A stretch of 64,000 nucleotides of DNA from NCBI GenBank assembly GCA_040882465.1, contig JBBEBG010000022.1, positions 44,016-108,015 on the forward strand, written 5' to 3'. Below are positions 1 to 8,948 of this stretch, piece after piece. A model generated the notes under the pieces. That model saw only the letters and a program-made list of their open reading frames with translations, ran no database searches and had not been told where the DNA came from. Position numbers and translations under genes: made by a program. The DNA comes from Gemmatimonadota bacterium. Lineage in GTDB: Bacteria; Gemmatimonadota; Gemmatimonadetes; Longimicrobiales; Gaopeijiaceae. The first letter of the stretch is position 1. Every line of letters starts with the position of its first letter.

Positions 1-421
1 CGAAGGCGAGGAAGGCGAGGGCGGTCGCGGCCTCGAAGAAGGAGGGCGACTCCCGCTCGAAGTGGGGCCTCAACTCATCCGCGCACGAAACGAGCAGGTC
101 GTCCGGCACGGGCCTCCCATTCACGAGAATCCGTTCGCGGAATGAGACGAGGTGGGGAGAAGTATAAAGCGCGGTGCGGTGTCCCGCGGCGCGGAGGATC
201 TCCGCCCAGATCCGGGCCACTGAACCCTTCCCGTTCGTCCCGCCCACGTGAAGGGTCGGGTAGGATCGGTGCGGATCCCCGACCGCCGCGAGGATTCGCT
301 CGGTGCGCTCGAGCCCCCACTTCACCGTCCCCGGAAGTGGGGGAAAGAGCCGGGCGGTGAGCGCGTCCTCCTCCGGCCCCCCGAAGTCCTGCGCTTTCTT
401 AGGGAAACTCTGCACGGCCAT
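1..421 (-). CDS. folC: Folylpolyglutamate synthase / dihydrofolate synthase (5' part, runs off window)
   Basis: The gene reads leftwards from an ATG at 421 and leaves the window at position 1, so only the first 140 codons are visible. FolC adds glutamate to folates (and usually dihydropteroate) using ATP in the cytoplasm. The nucleotide-binding loop HVGGTNGKGSVARIW is present, followed by the TSPHLVSFRERI segment and a PSFFEAATALAF segment, all in the order expected for the Mur-ligase-like N-domain. It starts 48 bases after the accD stop. The accD-folC order is common in bacteria and supports the call. Confidence 0.9.
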   Translation of the reverse strand, partial: MAVQSFPKKAQDFGGPEEDALTARLFPPLPGTVKWGLERTERILAAVGDPHRSYPTLHVGGTNGKGSVARIWAEILRAAGHRTALYTSPHLVSFRERILVNGRPVPDDLLVSCADELRPHFERESPSFFEAATALAFLAF

Positions 422-469
422 CCAGTTGCACGCCCACGGCCCCGCGTTTTGGGTGGGAGCTCCCCGAGG

Positions 470-1330
470 TCACCCCGCGCCGTCCGAAGAGGGCGCGAAC
501 ATGTGCCTGAGAAGACGCGTCGTCGTGACGCGGAGCTCGCGCCGATCCACGACGAGGTCCACGATCCCGTGCTCCAGGAGGAATTCGGCGCGCTGGAACC
601 CGTCGGGGAGCTCCTGCTTGATCGTCTCTTCGATCACCCGCGGTCCCGCGAATCCGATGAGGGCGCCCGGCTCGGCGATGTTGACGTCCCCCAGCATCGC
701 GAATGATGCCGTGACCCCCCCGGTCGTAGGGTCCGTAAGGATGCTGACGAATGGAATCCCCGCTTCATGCAGGCGGGCGAGGACGGCGGAGGTTTTCGCC
801 ATCTGCATGAGGGAGTAAATCCCCTCCATCATCCGCGCCCCGCCAGAGGCGGAGACGAGGATGAGGGGACGTTCCTCGTCCAGGGCGCGGCGCCCCACGC
901 GGGCAATCTTTTCACCCACGACGGAACCCATGGAGCCCCCGATGAAGTCGAAATCCATCACGGCGAGCGCGATCGGGATCGCTTCGAGCGCGGCGACACC
1001 CGTGATAACGGCGTCTCCACGTCCCGTCTCCTTTTCCGCCGTTTCAAGCCGCTGGCGGTACGGCTTCAGATCATGGAAGCCGAGGGGATCAGCGCTCCGG
1101 AGTTCCCGATCGGTCTCACGAAAACTCCCGGGATCGGAAAGGATTTGGAGGTATAGCTCCGGACCCACGCGGAAGTGATACCCGCACTTCGGACAGACAT
1201 GGAGGTTCTGGGCGAGTTTCTCCCGATAGAGAATCTCTCCGCACCCGTCACACTTGTCGAAGAGGTCCGCGGGGAGATCCCGGCGAGTTTCCGCCGTGAG
1301 CGGCTTTTTCTCTTTGCGGAACCAGGCCAT
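470..1330 (-). CDS. accD: Acetyl-CoA carboxylase carboxyltransferase subunit beta
   Basis: The 286-residue protein is the beta half of the carboxyltransferase that makes malonyl-CoA for fatty-acid synthesis. A four-cysteine zinc ribbon lies at the N-terminus (C27, C30, C46, C49), followed by the crotonase-fold segments SASGGARMMEG and PTTGGVTASFAMLGD. The ATG at 1330 is chosen because the family begins with MAWF-like residues just before the zinc ribbon and a GGGAGG ribosome-binding site lies upstream. A longer frame to 1414 has no family support. It follows rodA in the minus-strand operon, 52 bases after the rodA stop. Confidence 0.96.
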   Translation of the reverse strand: MAWFRKEKKPLTAETRRDLPADLFDKCDGCGEILYREKLAQNLHVCPKCGYHFRVGPELYLQILSDPGSFRETDRELRSADPLGFHDLKPYRQRLETAEKETGRGDAVITGVAALEAIPIALAVMDFDFIGGSMGSVVGEKIARVGRRALDEERPLILVSASGGARMMEGIYSLMQMAKTSAVLARLHEAGIPFVSILTDPTTGGVTASFAMLGDVNIAEPGALIGFAGPRVIEETIKQELPDGFQRAEFLLEHGIVDLVVDRRELRVTTTRLLRHMFAPSSDGAG

Positions 1331-1382
1331 GGCGTGGCGCCCTCCCGGGAATCGAGGTCGGTCCGTCCTCCCCTTCCGAGGG

Positions 1383-2618
1383 CTACCCGCCCTCCTCCCC
1401 CAAACGCACCGCAAGCGCGGTCATGGTCCAGCAGGTGAGGAGGAAGGTGCCTCCGTAACTCACAAAGGGAAGAGGGATTCCGGTGATGGGGACGACCCCG
1501 ATGGTCATTCCCACATTCACGAAGATGTGGACCGTCCAGGCCCCGAAGATACCGAACAGGACCAGGCCGGCAAAGGGATCCGCGGCCCTCTCCGCGAGGC
1601 GCACCAGGCGGTAAAGAAGAAAGGAGAAGGCGGCGATCGCGAGGACGGCACCGATAAAGCCGAGCTCCTCCCCGACCACGCTGAAGATGAAGTCGGTGTG
1701 TTGTTCCGGGAGAAAGTCGAGCCGTTTCTGCGTCCCCTCCGTGAATCCCTTCCCGAACAGGCCCCCGCTCCCGATCGCAACCTTGGACTGGACCAGGTTC
1801 CACCCGGCGCCCCGCGGGTCCGTGGTGGGATCCAGGAAGACGAGGAGGCGGTTCTGCTGATAGGGAGAAAGGGTGTTCCAGAGCGGGAACGCGATCGTTC
1901 CGGCCGCCACGTTTCCCAGGAGGACGGCGAAGGACTCGGCGAGGTAGAGCCGGTACCGATAGACATACAGGAAGAAGGCGAGCCCGACGACGTAGACGGA
2001 CCAGACGCGCGTGTCGAAAGAAAGGATCAGCGCGAACCCGGGGCTGGCAAGCAAAAAGAGGTGGAAGAGGGGCGCGCCCGCCCAGAAGAGCACGGCGAAG
2101 AGGATGCCGACGAAGGCGAGGGCGGTGCCCAGGTCCGGTTGGAGGACCACCAGGGCGAGCGGCGCCGCCACGAGTGCGGAGGGCGCGAGGAGGTCCCGCA
2201 AGTTCCGGGGCGGGTTGTCCCGCGTCGAAAGCACGCGCGCCAGCCCGAGGATTCCGGCAATCTTCGCGAATTCCGACGGCTGAAAGCCGAAGCCGCCGAA
2301 TACGATCCTACTGCTCGTCCCCTCCGCGGTTCCGGCTCCGGTTCCGATCGCGAGAGTCGCGGCGAGCAGGACGAGCGAAAGGACGTAGGCAGGAAGTGCG
2401 GTCCACTCGATCCAACCCGTCTTGATACGAGTGACGACGGTAAATGCGAGAAGCGAGGCACCGAACCAGGCGAGCTGACGGAGCCAGGCACCCTCTGTGA
2501 TCGAACTCGGGACGTTGAGAACGCCGGCCGAGTAGATCATCGCGATCCCAAAAATGGTGAGGAGGAGTGCGATCGACACGAGGGCTGGATCGCGTGCCCA
2601 CCTCCGGTACCGGCTCAT
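1383..2618 (-). CDS. rodA: Rod-shape SEDS peptidoglycan glycosyltransferase RodA
   Basis: A 411-residue polytopic SEDS protein that polymerises lipid II during elongation with PBP2. Visible family segments include GGFGFQPSEFAKIAGI in the middle and the C-terminal PITGIPLPFVSYGGTFLL motif. About ten hydrophobic helices can be counted. The ATG at 2618 has GAGGAAGGCGG just upstream and overlaps the mrdA stop by four bases (ATGA), so the two partner enzymes are translationally coupled. A longer in-frame extension upstream is arginine-rich and lies inside mrdA; it is not used. Confidence 0.95.
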   Translation of the reverse strand: MSRYRRWARDPALVSIALLLTIFGIAMIYSAGVLNVPSSITEGAWLRQLAWFGASLLAFTVVTRIKTGWIEWTALPAYVLSLVLLAATLAIGTGAGTAEGTSSRIVFGGFGFQPSEFAKIAGILGLARVLSTRDNPPRNLRDLLAPSALVAAPLALVVLQPDLGTALAFVGILFAVLFWAGAPLFHLFLLASPGFALILSFDTRVWSVYVVGLAFFLYVYRYRLYLAESFAVLLGNVAAGTIAFPLWNTLSPYQQNRLLVFLDPTTDPRGAGWNLVQSKVAIGSGGLFGKGFTEGTQKRLDFLPEQHTDFIFSVVGEELGFIGAVLAIAAFSFLLYRLVRLAERAADPFAGLVLFGIFGAWTVHIFVNVGMTIGVVPITGIPLPFVSYGGTFLLTCWTMTALAVRLGEEGG

Positions 2619-4495
2619 CCGCCTTCCTCGGGTGAGGCGGGATCGGCCGCGACCCGCCCTGCCCAGGGCGGCGAAATTCCGGCATCGAGGTGCTCGCCGA
2701 GCGTCTGGAGGGAGTCCTGGGGAATCCCGTATTTGTAGCGGAGATAGAAGTCCACCGCCTTCGCGCCGATGGGCGCGGCCCTCTGCGAGCCCGACTCCCC
2801 CTCCTCCACGATGACCGCCACCGCGACCTCCGGTAGCATCCCCCAGGGTCCGGCGAGGCCGAGGAACCATGCGTCCGCACGGTCCTGGCCGGCGCGCTGC
2901 GCGGTTCCGGTTTTCCCGAGGAGATCGAAGTGTTCGAGAGAGGAACGAAAAGCGGTTCCGCCGGCCGCAGTCACCTCTCGCAGGCCCTGACGGAGCGCTC
3001 GCAGGAACTCGGGTTCGGTATGCAGCTCCCAGGGCGGAAGAGAACCTTCGTCACCGACCCCTCGGGCGAGGCGGGGAGTCGGCGCGACACCATCGTCCCG
3101 CCCTAGAGCGGCATAAAATTGTGCCATCCGCAGGGGCGTCTGGTCGTTCGGGCCCTGACCGATGGAGAGGGGCATGACCTCGTTCGCGGCTGGGCGGTAC
3201 CCGAAGCGGGTTTCCCAGAACGTGAGCGCCTCGGGAAAGACCCCCTGCGACTCGGCGGGAAGGTCCACTCCACAGAGCCCACCGAATCCGAGTCGAGACC
3301 CGCCCTGGACCAGGCGCTCGAGGCCGATCCGAATCCCCACCTGATAAAAGTAGACGTTGCAGGAGTTCGCGATCGCGCCGGCCAGGTCCTGGTAGCCATG
3401 CCCATTCGCATTCCAGCAGAGACGGTTGACTCCGAGCGCGGTGAGCGACCCGTTGCAAGGAACCGGCATCACCTCCCCCTCGTGAAGGACGCCGAGCTCC
3501 AGTCCAACGATCCCGGTCGCAAGCTTCCAGGTCGAGGCTGGGGGGTACCGCCCGACGACCGCCCGGTTGAAGAGAGGGCGGTCCGGGTCCTGGTTGAGCG
3601 AGTTCCAGAGCGATGCGGGAATCCCGCCCACAAACTCGTTGGGGTCGAACGAGGGGGCCGAATAAAGCGCTAGAATCCCGCCATCCTCGATATTCAACAC
3701 GACGACGGCACCGCGCTCTCCCGCCGGGAAGACTCGGTGAATGAACTCCTGGAGGTCGAGGTCCAAATTCAGGTGGAGGTCTTCGCCCGGGACCGCTGGC
3801 GCCGCCGCTTGTCCTTCGAAGGAACCGACGATCCTCCCCACCGCGTCCACCTCGACGTAACGGACCCCCTGCTCCCCCTGGAGCCCGGCCTCGTACTGCC
3901 GTTCCAGACCATCCTTGCCGACAATCATACGGGGCTCGTATTCCGCGAAAAGCGGGGTTTCCAACTCATCCCCCGAGATCTCTCCGACGTACCCCAGGAC
4001 GTGACCGAGCGCGGGGCCGCCCATGTACCTCCTTTTCGGCCGAACCTCCAGAAATGCCTCGGGGAAGTCCGCCCGCCGCTCCTCGAGGGCCGCGACGACC
4101 TCGAAATCCGCGTCGCGGAGCACGAGAAGTGGCTGCCGCCGATCGGCCTCCGCCTGTGCAACGAGCTCCTCCAGCCGATCCCCTTCGAGCCGGAGGAAGG
4201 GTTGGAGCCGCACGAGCGTGGCGCGGATGGAGTCGATCGGCGCGGGAAACAGAGAAATCGAATACCCTGGAATGTTGTCCGCGATGACCCGGCCGTACCG
4301 GTCGAAAATCGTTCCTCGGGGCGCCGGAGTCGGGAGCACGCGCAGGCGATTCGAGTCGGATTGGAGGGCCCACGCCGTGCCGCGAATGACCTGAGCCCGA
4401 AAAAATGCGCCCGCGAGGATCCCCATGAGGGCGAGGAGCGCGAGTGTCGCGACTCGCGCGCGGTGCCGCCGAACGGTGGGGTGGGCCGTTTTCAT
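2615..4495 (-). CDS. mrdA: Penicillin-binding protein 2 (elongation transpeptidase)
   Basis: A 626-residue class B PBP with one N-terminal membrane anchor (about residues 14-32) and a periplasmic transpeptidase domain. The three catalytic motifs are in order: STWK (nucleophile Ser), SCN, and KTGTAQ. The N-terminal pedestal segment TPAPRGTIFDRYGRVIADN is typical. It cross-links peptidoglycan together with RodA, whose gene follows with an ATGA overlap, and it overlaps the preceding mreD in the same way. The ATG at 4495 is chosen because the anchor follows directly. Confidence 0.95.
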   Translation of the reverse strand: MKTAHPTVRRHRARVATLALLALMGILAGAFFRAQVIRGTAWALQSDSNRLRVLPTPAPRGTIFDRYGRVIADNIPGYSISLFPAPIDSIRATLVRLQPFLRLEGDRLEELVAQAEADRRQPLLVLRDADFEVVAALEERRADFPEAFLEVRPKRRYMGGPALGHVLGYVGEISGDELETPLFAEYEPRMIVGKDGLERQYEAGLQGEQGVRYVEVDAVGRIVGSFEGQAAAPAVPGEDLHLNLDLDLQEFIHRVFPAGERGAVVVLNIEDGGILALYSAPSFDPNEFVGGIPASLWNSLNQDPDRPLFNRAVVGRYPPASTWKLATGIVGLELGVLHEGEVMPVPCNGSLTALGVNRLCWNANGHGYQDLAGAIANSCNVYFYQVGIRIGLERLVQGGSRLGFGGLCGVDLPAESQGVFPEALTFWETRFGYRPAANEVMPLSIGQGPNDQTPLRMAQFYAALGRDDGVAPTPRLARGVGDEGSLPPWELHTEPEFLRALRQGLREVTAAGGTAFRSSLEHFDLLGKTGTAQRAGQDRADAWFLGLAGPWGMLPEVAVAVIVEEGESGSQRAAPIGAKAVDFYLRYKYGIPQDSLQTLGEHLDAGISPPWAGRVAADPASPEEGG

Positions 4496-4980
4496 CGGAC
4501 CCGGTCCGCGGACCAAGCGCCCGTGGCTCGGAGAAGGACGATTCCCACCCCAGCGGCGTAGAGGGCCGCCACGGGCGCCTGGACGAGGAGGACTTGCGCG
4601 GCCGGTGCACGCGGGCCTCCTTCGCCTCCCACCAGCCACTGGAGGGCGAAGCGAAGCCAGGTTCCGAGGCCGAGATAGGACACCAGAAAGGTCAACGACT
4701 CCCCCACGAAGAGGTCGCGGGACCGGGCCCCGAGGATCCCGACGATGGTCAGCGCCACGGCGTTCGCCCCGAAGGCGAGGATCGAGAAGGCATCCTCCAG
4801 GAGTCCGAAGGCGAAACCCACCCCCGCGGCCACGCCGATCCGCACCTCACGCGCGAGCATGAGGAGCCCTACCGTGAGAAGGTCCGGCGCCCACGCGCCG
4901 AGCCCGAACCCCACATGGAGAAGGAAATGCAGAAAGGCGAGGCTGAGCGCAACTCCCCAGATGAGGGTTGAGCGCTTCAA
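4492..4980 (-). CDS. mreD: Rod shape-determining protein MreD
   Basis: A 162-residue integral membrane protein with about five hydrophobic segments, short and of low sequence conservation as is usual for MreD. It belongs to the elongasome. Identification rests on size, hydrophobicity, a GLLEDAFSILAFGANA segment of the family type, and its position between mreC and mrdA. It shares four-base overlaps (ATGA) with both neighbours. Confidence 0.88.
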   Translation of the reverse strand: MKRSTLIWGVALSLAFLHFLLHVGFGLGAWAPDLLTVGLLMLAREVRIGVAAGVGFAFGLLEDAFSILAFGANAVALTIVGILGARSRDLFVGESLTFLVSYLGLGTWLRFALQWLVGGEGGPRAPAAQVLLVQAPVAALYAAGVGIVLLRATGAWSADRVR

Positions 4981-5906
4981 GGCTCACCCTCCGGCGGCTC
5001 CGACGCGGCGGAGTCGGCGTCGAGGGGCACCCAGAGGGTTTCGGTGCGCGCCGCGCCCTCCTCGGTCCGGGTCGCCCCCGTCAGGACGAGAACGTGGGTG
5101 GCGTTCCCTGGGTAGGCCGCCGGCTCGATCCAATAACTCCGCCGCCACCCGGCGTCTCCGGCCTCCGACTCGGCGAGTCCGGAGACCTTCCCGACGAGAA
5201 TACCCCTCGGATAGAGAAGCCCGGGGCCCCCGCTCGTCACGACCGGGACATCGGAGTCCACCGGCTCGTGGTAAGGGACAGACATGAAGAGGCGGGTCTC
5301 CTCCCGAAAATCGCCGCTCCGCGGCTCGACGATGCCGAAGGTCTCCCCATCCACCGTCATGACGCTGACGCGGAAGTCCGGATGGGTCCAATCCATGACG
5401 GTGGAGGTCCGGGCATTCACCTCCCGAACCAAGCCGACGAGCCCGTCGGTAACAACGACCGGATCATTGACCTGGACGCCATCCGCCACACCGACGTCAA
5501 TGAGAAACATGCTCTCCGAGCCGGGCGTCCCGGGATAAAGCGCACTCGCGCCGATGAAGCCGGGTCCCGCGCGCTCCTGGAGCTCGAGGAGTCCGCGCAA
5601 CCGGTCGTTTTCCTCTCCGAGGGTGCGATGTTCCGCGAGGGCGGCCACCGCGGAGTCCAAACGAGCCTGAAGCGCAGCAAGGTCCTGCGCGCGGACCCCC
5701 GCCTGATTCAGGCTCTCCTGCGTCCAGATGAAGGGACTAAGGACGGAGCCCCTCAGGACCGAGGAAATTCGCTGCTGCACGGGCATCGGGAGAACGAGGA
5801 GGAGAAAAGAAAGAAGGACGAAGACGAGGGGAAGGACGAGTGCCCGTCGGTCCCGGGCTTCGATCTTGTCCGGTTCGAATGGAGGCATGGACCGGGCCGG
5901 TCCCAC
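4977..5906 (-). CDS. mreC: Rod shape-determining protein MreC
   Basis: A 309-residue protein with one membrane helix (about residues 22-40), a coiled-coil stretch (about 70-105) and the periplasmic beta-sandwich domain that ends before an acidic, variable tail. MreC links MreB to PBP2. The start is uncertain: a GTG at 5906 gives MGPARSMPPF and an ATG at 5888 gives MPPF. Neither has a strong ribosome-binding site, and the ATG form looks closer to the family. It sits 40 bases after the mreB stop and overlaps mreD by four bases. Confidence 0.93.
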   Translation of the reverse strand: MGPARSMPPFEPDKIEARDRRALVLPLVFVLLSFLLLVLPMPVQQRISSVLRGSVLSPFIWTQESLNQAGVRAQDLAALQARLDSAVAALAEHRTLGEENDRLRGLLELQERAGPGFIGASALYPGTPGSESMFLIDVGVADGVQVNDPVVVTDGLVGLVREVNARTSTVMDWTHPDFRVSVMTVDGETFGIVEPRSGDFREETRLFMSVPYHEPVDSDVPVVTSGGPGLLYPRGILVGKVSGLAESEAGDAGWRRSYWIEPAAYPGNATHVLVLTGATRTEEGAARTETLWVPLDADSAASEPPEGEP

Positions 5907-5946
5907 GGCCCCGACAGGTCACTGGAAGTGTCTGAGTCGTCGTCCC

Positions 5947-6990
5947 TCAGGTAACGAGCACGTTTCTGTACTTCTGAAGGTCGTCCAGGATTCGGCCGGC
6001 GCCCCGCACAACACACGTCAGCGGCTCTTCATCCACATGGATCGGAAGATTCGTTTCGGCCGAAAGTAGCCGGTCGAGCCCTCGGATCATCGCGCCCCCT
6101 CCGGTCATGACGATGCCGCGGTCCACGATGTCGGACGCGAGCTCGGGAGGCGTGATCTCGAGGGCGCGCCGGACCGCTTCGACGATCGCCTGGATCGGCT
6201 CGAGCGTACACTCTCGAATCTCGTCGGAATGGACGCGCACCGTCTTGGGGATTCCGCTCACGAGGTCGCGGCCCTTCACATCCATCGTCCGCTCTTCCCC
6301 GAAGTCGTAGGCAGAACCGATCTGAATCTTGACCGCTTCGGCGGTCGGTTCTCCGATGAGGAGGTTGTAATTCTTGCGTAGGAAGGTCACGATGGCGGCG
6401 TCGAGTTCGTCCCCCCCGACCCGGATCGAGGTGTTCGAGACGATCCCTGAGAGCGCGATGACCGCGATCTCGGTCGTCCCGCCTCCGATATCGATGACCA
6501 TGTTTCCTGTGGGTGTCTCGATCGGGAGCCCCACGCCGATCGCTGCCGCGGTGGGTTCGGCGACCATGTACACAGCTTTTGCACCGGCCGCCATCGCGGA
6601 GGAGCGGACCGCCCTTCGCTCGAGCTCGGTGATCCCCGAGGGAACGCCCACGACCACGCGCGGCTTGATACGGAAGATTCGTTTCGAGGTGACCTGCTTG
6701 AGAAAGTGGCGGAGCATCATCTCCGTCACGTCCACGTCGGCGATGACGCCGTCCTTGAGGGGACGGACCGCCTCGATGTTTTCGGGGGTTCGGCCGAGCA
6801 TTCGCTTCGCTTCGAGCCCGATCCCGAGAATCCTTCGCGAGCTCTTCTCGACGGCCACCACCGAGGGTTCGTTGAGGACGATCCCCTCACCCTTTACGTA
6901 AACCAGGGTGTTCGCCGTCCCCAGATCCACGGCGAGATCGTTCACCGGAACCAGGGAACCGGAATTAAACCATTTCGTGAACGAGGCCAC
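5947..6990 (-). CDS. mreB: Rod shape-determining actin homologue MreB
   Basis: A 347-residue bacterial actin that guides lateral wall synthesis. Nucleotide-pocket motifs are clear: DLGTANTLVY (phosphate 1), DIGGGTTEIAV (phosphate 2) and MTGGGAMIRGLD (adenosine). The start is a GTG at 6990, the only start that keeps the N-terminal amphipathic segment MASFTKWF. It is the first gene of mreBCD-mrdA-rodA-accD-folC, with its own promoter about 110 bases upstream. Confidence 0.97.
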   Translation of the reverse strand: MASFTKWFNSGSLVPVNDLAVDLGTANTLVYVKGEGIVLNEPSVVAVEKSSRRILGIGLEAKRMLGRTPENIEAVRPLKDGVIADVDVTEMMLRHFLKQVTSKRIFRIKPRVVVGVPSGITELERRAVRSSAMAAGAKAVYMVAEPTAAAIGVGLPIETPTGNMVIDIGGGTTEIAVIALSGIVSNTSIRVGGDELDAAIVTFLRKNYNLLIGEPTAEAVKIQIGSAYDFGEERTMDVKGRDLVSGIPKTVRVHSDEIRECTLEPIQAIVEAVRRALEITPPELASDIVDRGIVMTGGGAMIRGLDRLLSAETNLPIHVDEEPLTCVVRGAGRILDDLQKYRNVLVT

Positions 6991-7109
6991 GGCCTAACAG
7001 GCTTTTGAAGAAAGTGGGAGGGCAGCCGCGCCTACGATCACGATGGCACCAATGAAGGTCAGGTACGCCAGAACGGCGGATCCGGAAAAAAGCGCCTGGA
7101 ATGCCCCCG

Positions 7110-7138
7110 ATTGTACCGTCAAAGCCTACAGACGGCAA
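7110..7138 (-). promoter_or_regulatory. Sigma-70-type promoter of the mreB operon
   Basis: On the minus strand, TTGCCG (7133-7138) is separated by exactly 17 bases from TACAAT (7110-7115). This places the likely start of transcription near 7103 and leaves a leader of about 113 bases before mreB. The 200-base gap between dut and mreB holds no other gene that I can support. Confidence 0.6.
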
Positions 7139-7190
7139 GCTTTGGGCCGTAAAGGGCCGCGCCGGGGAAACGGATGGCGGCCGGGGTGCG

Positions 7191-7655
7191 CTACCCCCTT
7201 CCGGTGGACCCGAACCCCCCACTTCCGCGCTCGCTCGCCGAGAGGGAGGGCGCCTCTTCCACTCCGGGCGTCTCGAAACGCGCGAAGACGAGCTGGGCGA
7301 TCCGCTCTCCCCGCCCGATCCGCACCGGTTCCTTCCCGAGATTCTGGAGGATCACCTTCACCTCTCCGCGGAAGTCGGGGTCGATCGTTCCGGGAGAGTT
7401 CGGCAAGGTGATCCCGTGCCGCAGGGCGAGCCCCGACCGGGGGCGGACCTGGCATTCGATTCCCGCGGAAAGCTCCATTTCGAGCCCGGTCGAGACGGCT
7501 CGCCGCTCTCCGGGCTCCAATACGAAGTCGGGTTCCCCGGAGCGGATATCGTACCCGGCGGACTCGGGGGTGGCACGGGATGGAAGGGGGAGGTCCGGAT
7601 TGTGGGGAAGGCGCCGGAATCGGACGGCCGGGGGCGCGGAGGGCCCGACGCTCAT
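7191..7655 (-). CDS. dut: Deoxyuridine 5'-triphosphate nucleotidohydrolase
   Basis: A 154-residue trimeric dUTPase that hydrolyses dUTP to dUMP, keeping uracil out of DNA. The conserved motifs appear in order: AGYDIRS, RPRSGLAL, GTIDPDFRGE with its catalytic Asp, RIAQLVF, and the P-loop-like tail RGSGGFGSTG. The ATG at 7655 overlaps the stop of the M16 peptidase gene (ATGA), so translation is coupled. A much longer in-frame extension runs through the peptidase gene and is a shadow. Confidence 0.95.
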   Translation of the reverse strand: MSVGPSAPPAVRFRRLPHNPDLPLPSRATPESAGYDIRSGEPDFVLEPGERRAVSTGLEMELSAGIECQVRPRSGLALRHGITLPNSPGTIDPDFRGEVKVILQNLGKEPVRIGRGERIAQLVFARFETPGVEEAPSLSASERGSGGFGSTGRG

Positions 7656-8944
7656 GCGACCCCCGGGCCGAGCCGAACCACCGTCTGGCGATCCGGGCTG
7701 AAGAAGCGGGCCGCGACCTCGGCGACCTCCTCGCGCGTCACCCCCTCGATCGTCGCCAGGAGCTCGTCGAGTGTCAGCGTCGGCTGGTCGTAGAGAGCAA
7801 AGCCCGCCAGCCGGAAGAGGCGGGACCCCGTGGACTCGAGAGAGAGCATGACCTGTCCCTTCACCTGATCCTTGACCTCGCGAAACTCCAATTCCCCGAG
7901 CCCTTCGACGGCAAGCTTTCGGTACTCCTCGGTCACCGCGGCCGCGGCCTTGTCCGCCCACTCGGGACGGGTGCCGACGTAGACACCGGCGATCCCCGCA
8001 CGGGAGTGGAAGGACTGGAAGGAGTACACCGTGTACCCGAGCGCGAGCTCCTCCCTGACCTTCTGGAAGAGGCGCGACCCCATCCCACCCCCGAAGGCGG
8101 CGGAGAGAAGGATCAGCGGGTAACGCACGGGGTCGGCGCGCGGCGGCGTCCGCGCCCCGAAAACGAGGTGTGTCTGCGCGCCCTCGCGCGGAATCCGGAC
8201 CTCGCGTCCCGGGAAGTCCTGTGCGACGTCGGGAATGCCAGGGAGCTCCGCATCGTTCCTCGTGCCGAAGCTCCTCGCCACGTCTTCCACGAAGCTTTCG
8301 TGTTCGAGGTAGCCCGCGGCTGCCACGACCAGGGGACCCCGGAGGTACCTCTCACGGTGGAGCCCCGCGAGGGCCGCGACGCCCATCCCTCCCACCGTCT
8401 CCCTCGTCCCGAGAATGGAGCGGCCGTAGGGATGGCTCCCCCAAAGCGCCTCTCCGTGAAGCTCGAAGACGAGGTCGTCGGGCGTGTCTTCAACGGTAGA
8501 GATCTCCTCCAGCACGACCTCGCGCTCGAGGTCCAGATCCTCCTCGCGGAGAAGAGGCTTCAGGACGAGGTCCGCGAGGACGTCCACCGCGATGGGAAGG
8601 TGCTCGGGAAGCACCTTCGCCTGGAAGGCAGTGTGCTCCTTCGAGGTAAAGGCGTCGAGGGAGCCCCCGAGCCGCTCCAGGGCGAGCGCGATGTCACGCG
8701 CGCTCCTGGACTCCGTCCCCTTGAAGACGAGGTGCTCGAGCAGGTGACTGACCCCCGAGAGGTCATCGCTTTCGTGTGCCGACCCGTGCCGGATCCAGAC
8801 GCCGGCGCTGACCGACCGCACGCCCGGAATGTGCTCGGTGAGGATCCGGATCCCGCCGGGGAGGAGCGTTTCCCGGAATTCGCCCCGGACCGGATGCGGA
8901 ACCACCTCACCCGCGCTCCGCACCCCGGCCCCGGAACGGCGCAT
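7652..8944 (-). CDS. M16-family zinc metallopeptidase (pitrilysin/processing-peptidase type)
   Basis: A 430-residue single-unit M16 protease. The inverted zinc motif HXXEH is HLLEH at residues 67-71, with the downstream EEISTVEDTPDD region carrying the third ligand Glu. The C-terminal half is the second, inactive M16 lobe. No signal peptide is visible, so a cytoplasmic location is likely. The gene lies between pnp (4-base gap) and dut, a neighbourhood also seen for the mlpA/ymxG-type protease near pnp and dut in Bacillus. Confidence 0.92.
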   Translation of the reverse strand: MRRSGAGVRSAGEVVPHPVRGEFRETLLPGGIRILTEHIPGVRSVSAGVWIRHGSAHESDDLSGVSHLLEHLVFKGTESRSARDIALALERLGGSLDAFTSKEHTAFQAKVLPEHLPIAVDVLADLVLKPLLREEDLDLEREVVLEEISTVEDTPDDLVFELHGEALWGSHPYGRSILGTRETVGGMGVAALAGLHRERYLRGPLVVAAAGYLEHESFVEDVARSFGTRNDAELPGIPDVAQDFPGREVRIPREGAQTHLVFGARTPPRADPVRYPLILLSAAFGGGMGSRLFQKVREELALGYTVYSFQSFHSRAGIAGVYVGTRPEWADKAAAAVTEEYRKLAVEGLGELEFREVKDQVKGQVMLSLESTGSRLFRLAGFALYDQPTLTLDELLATIEGVTREEVAEVAARFFSPDRQTVVRLGPGVA

Positions 8945-8948
8945 CGCC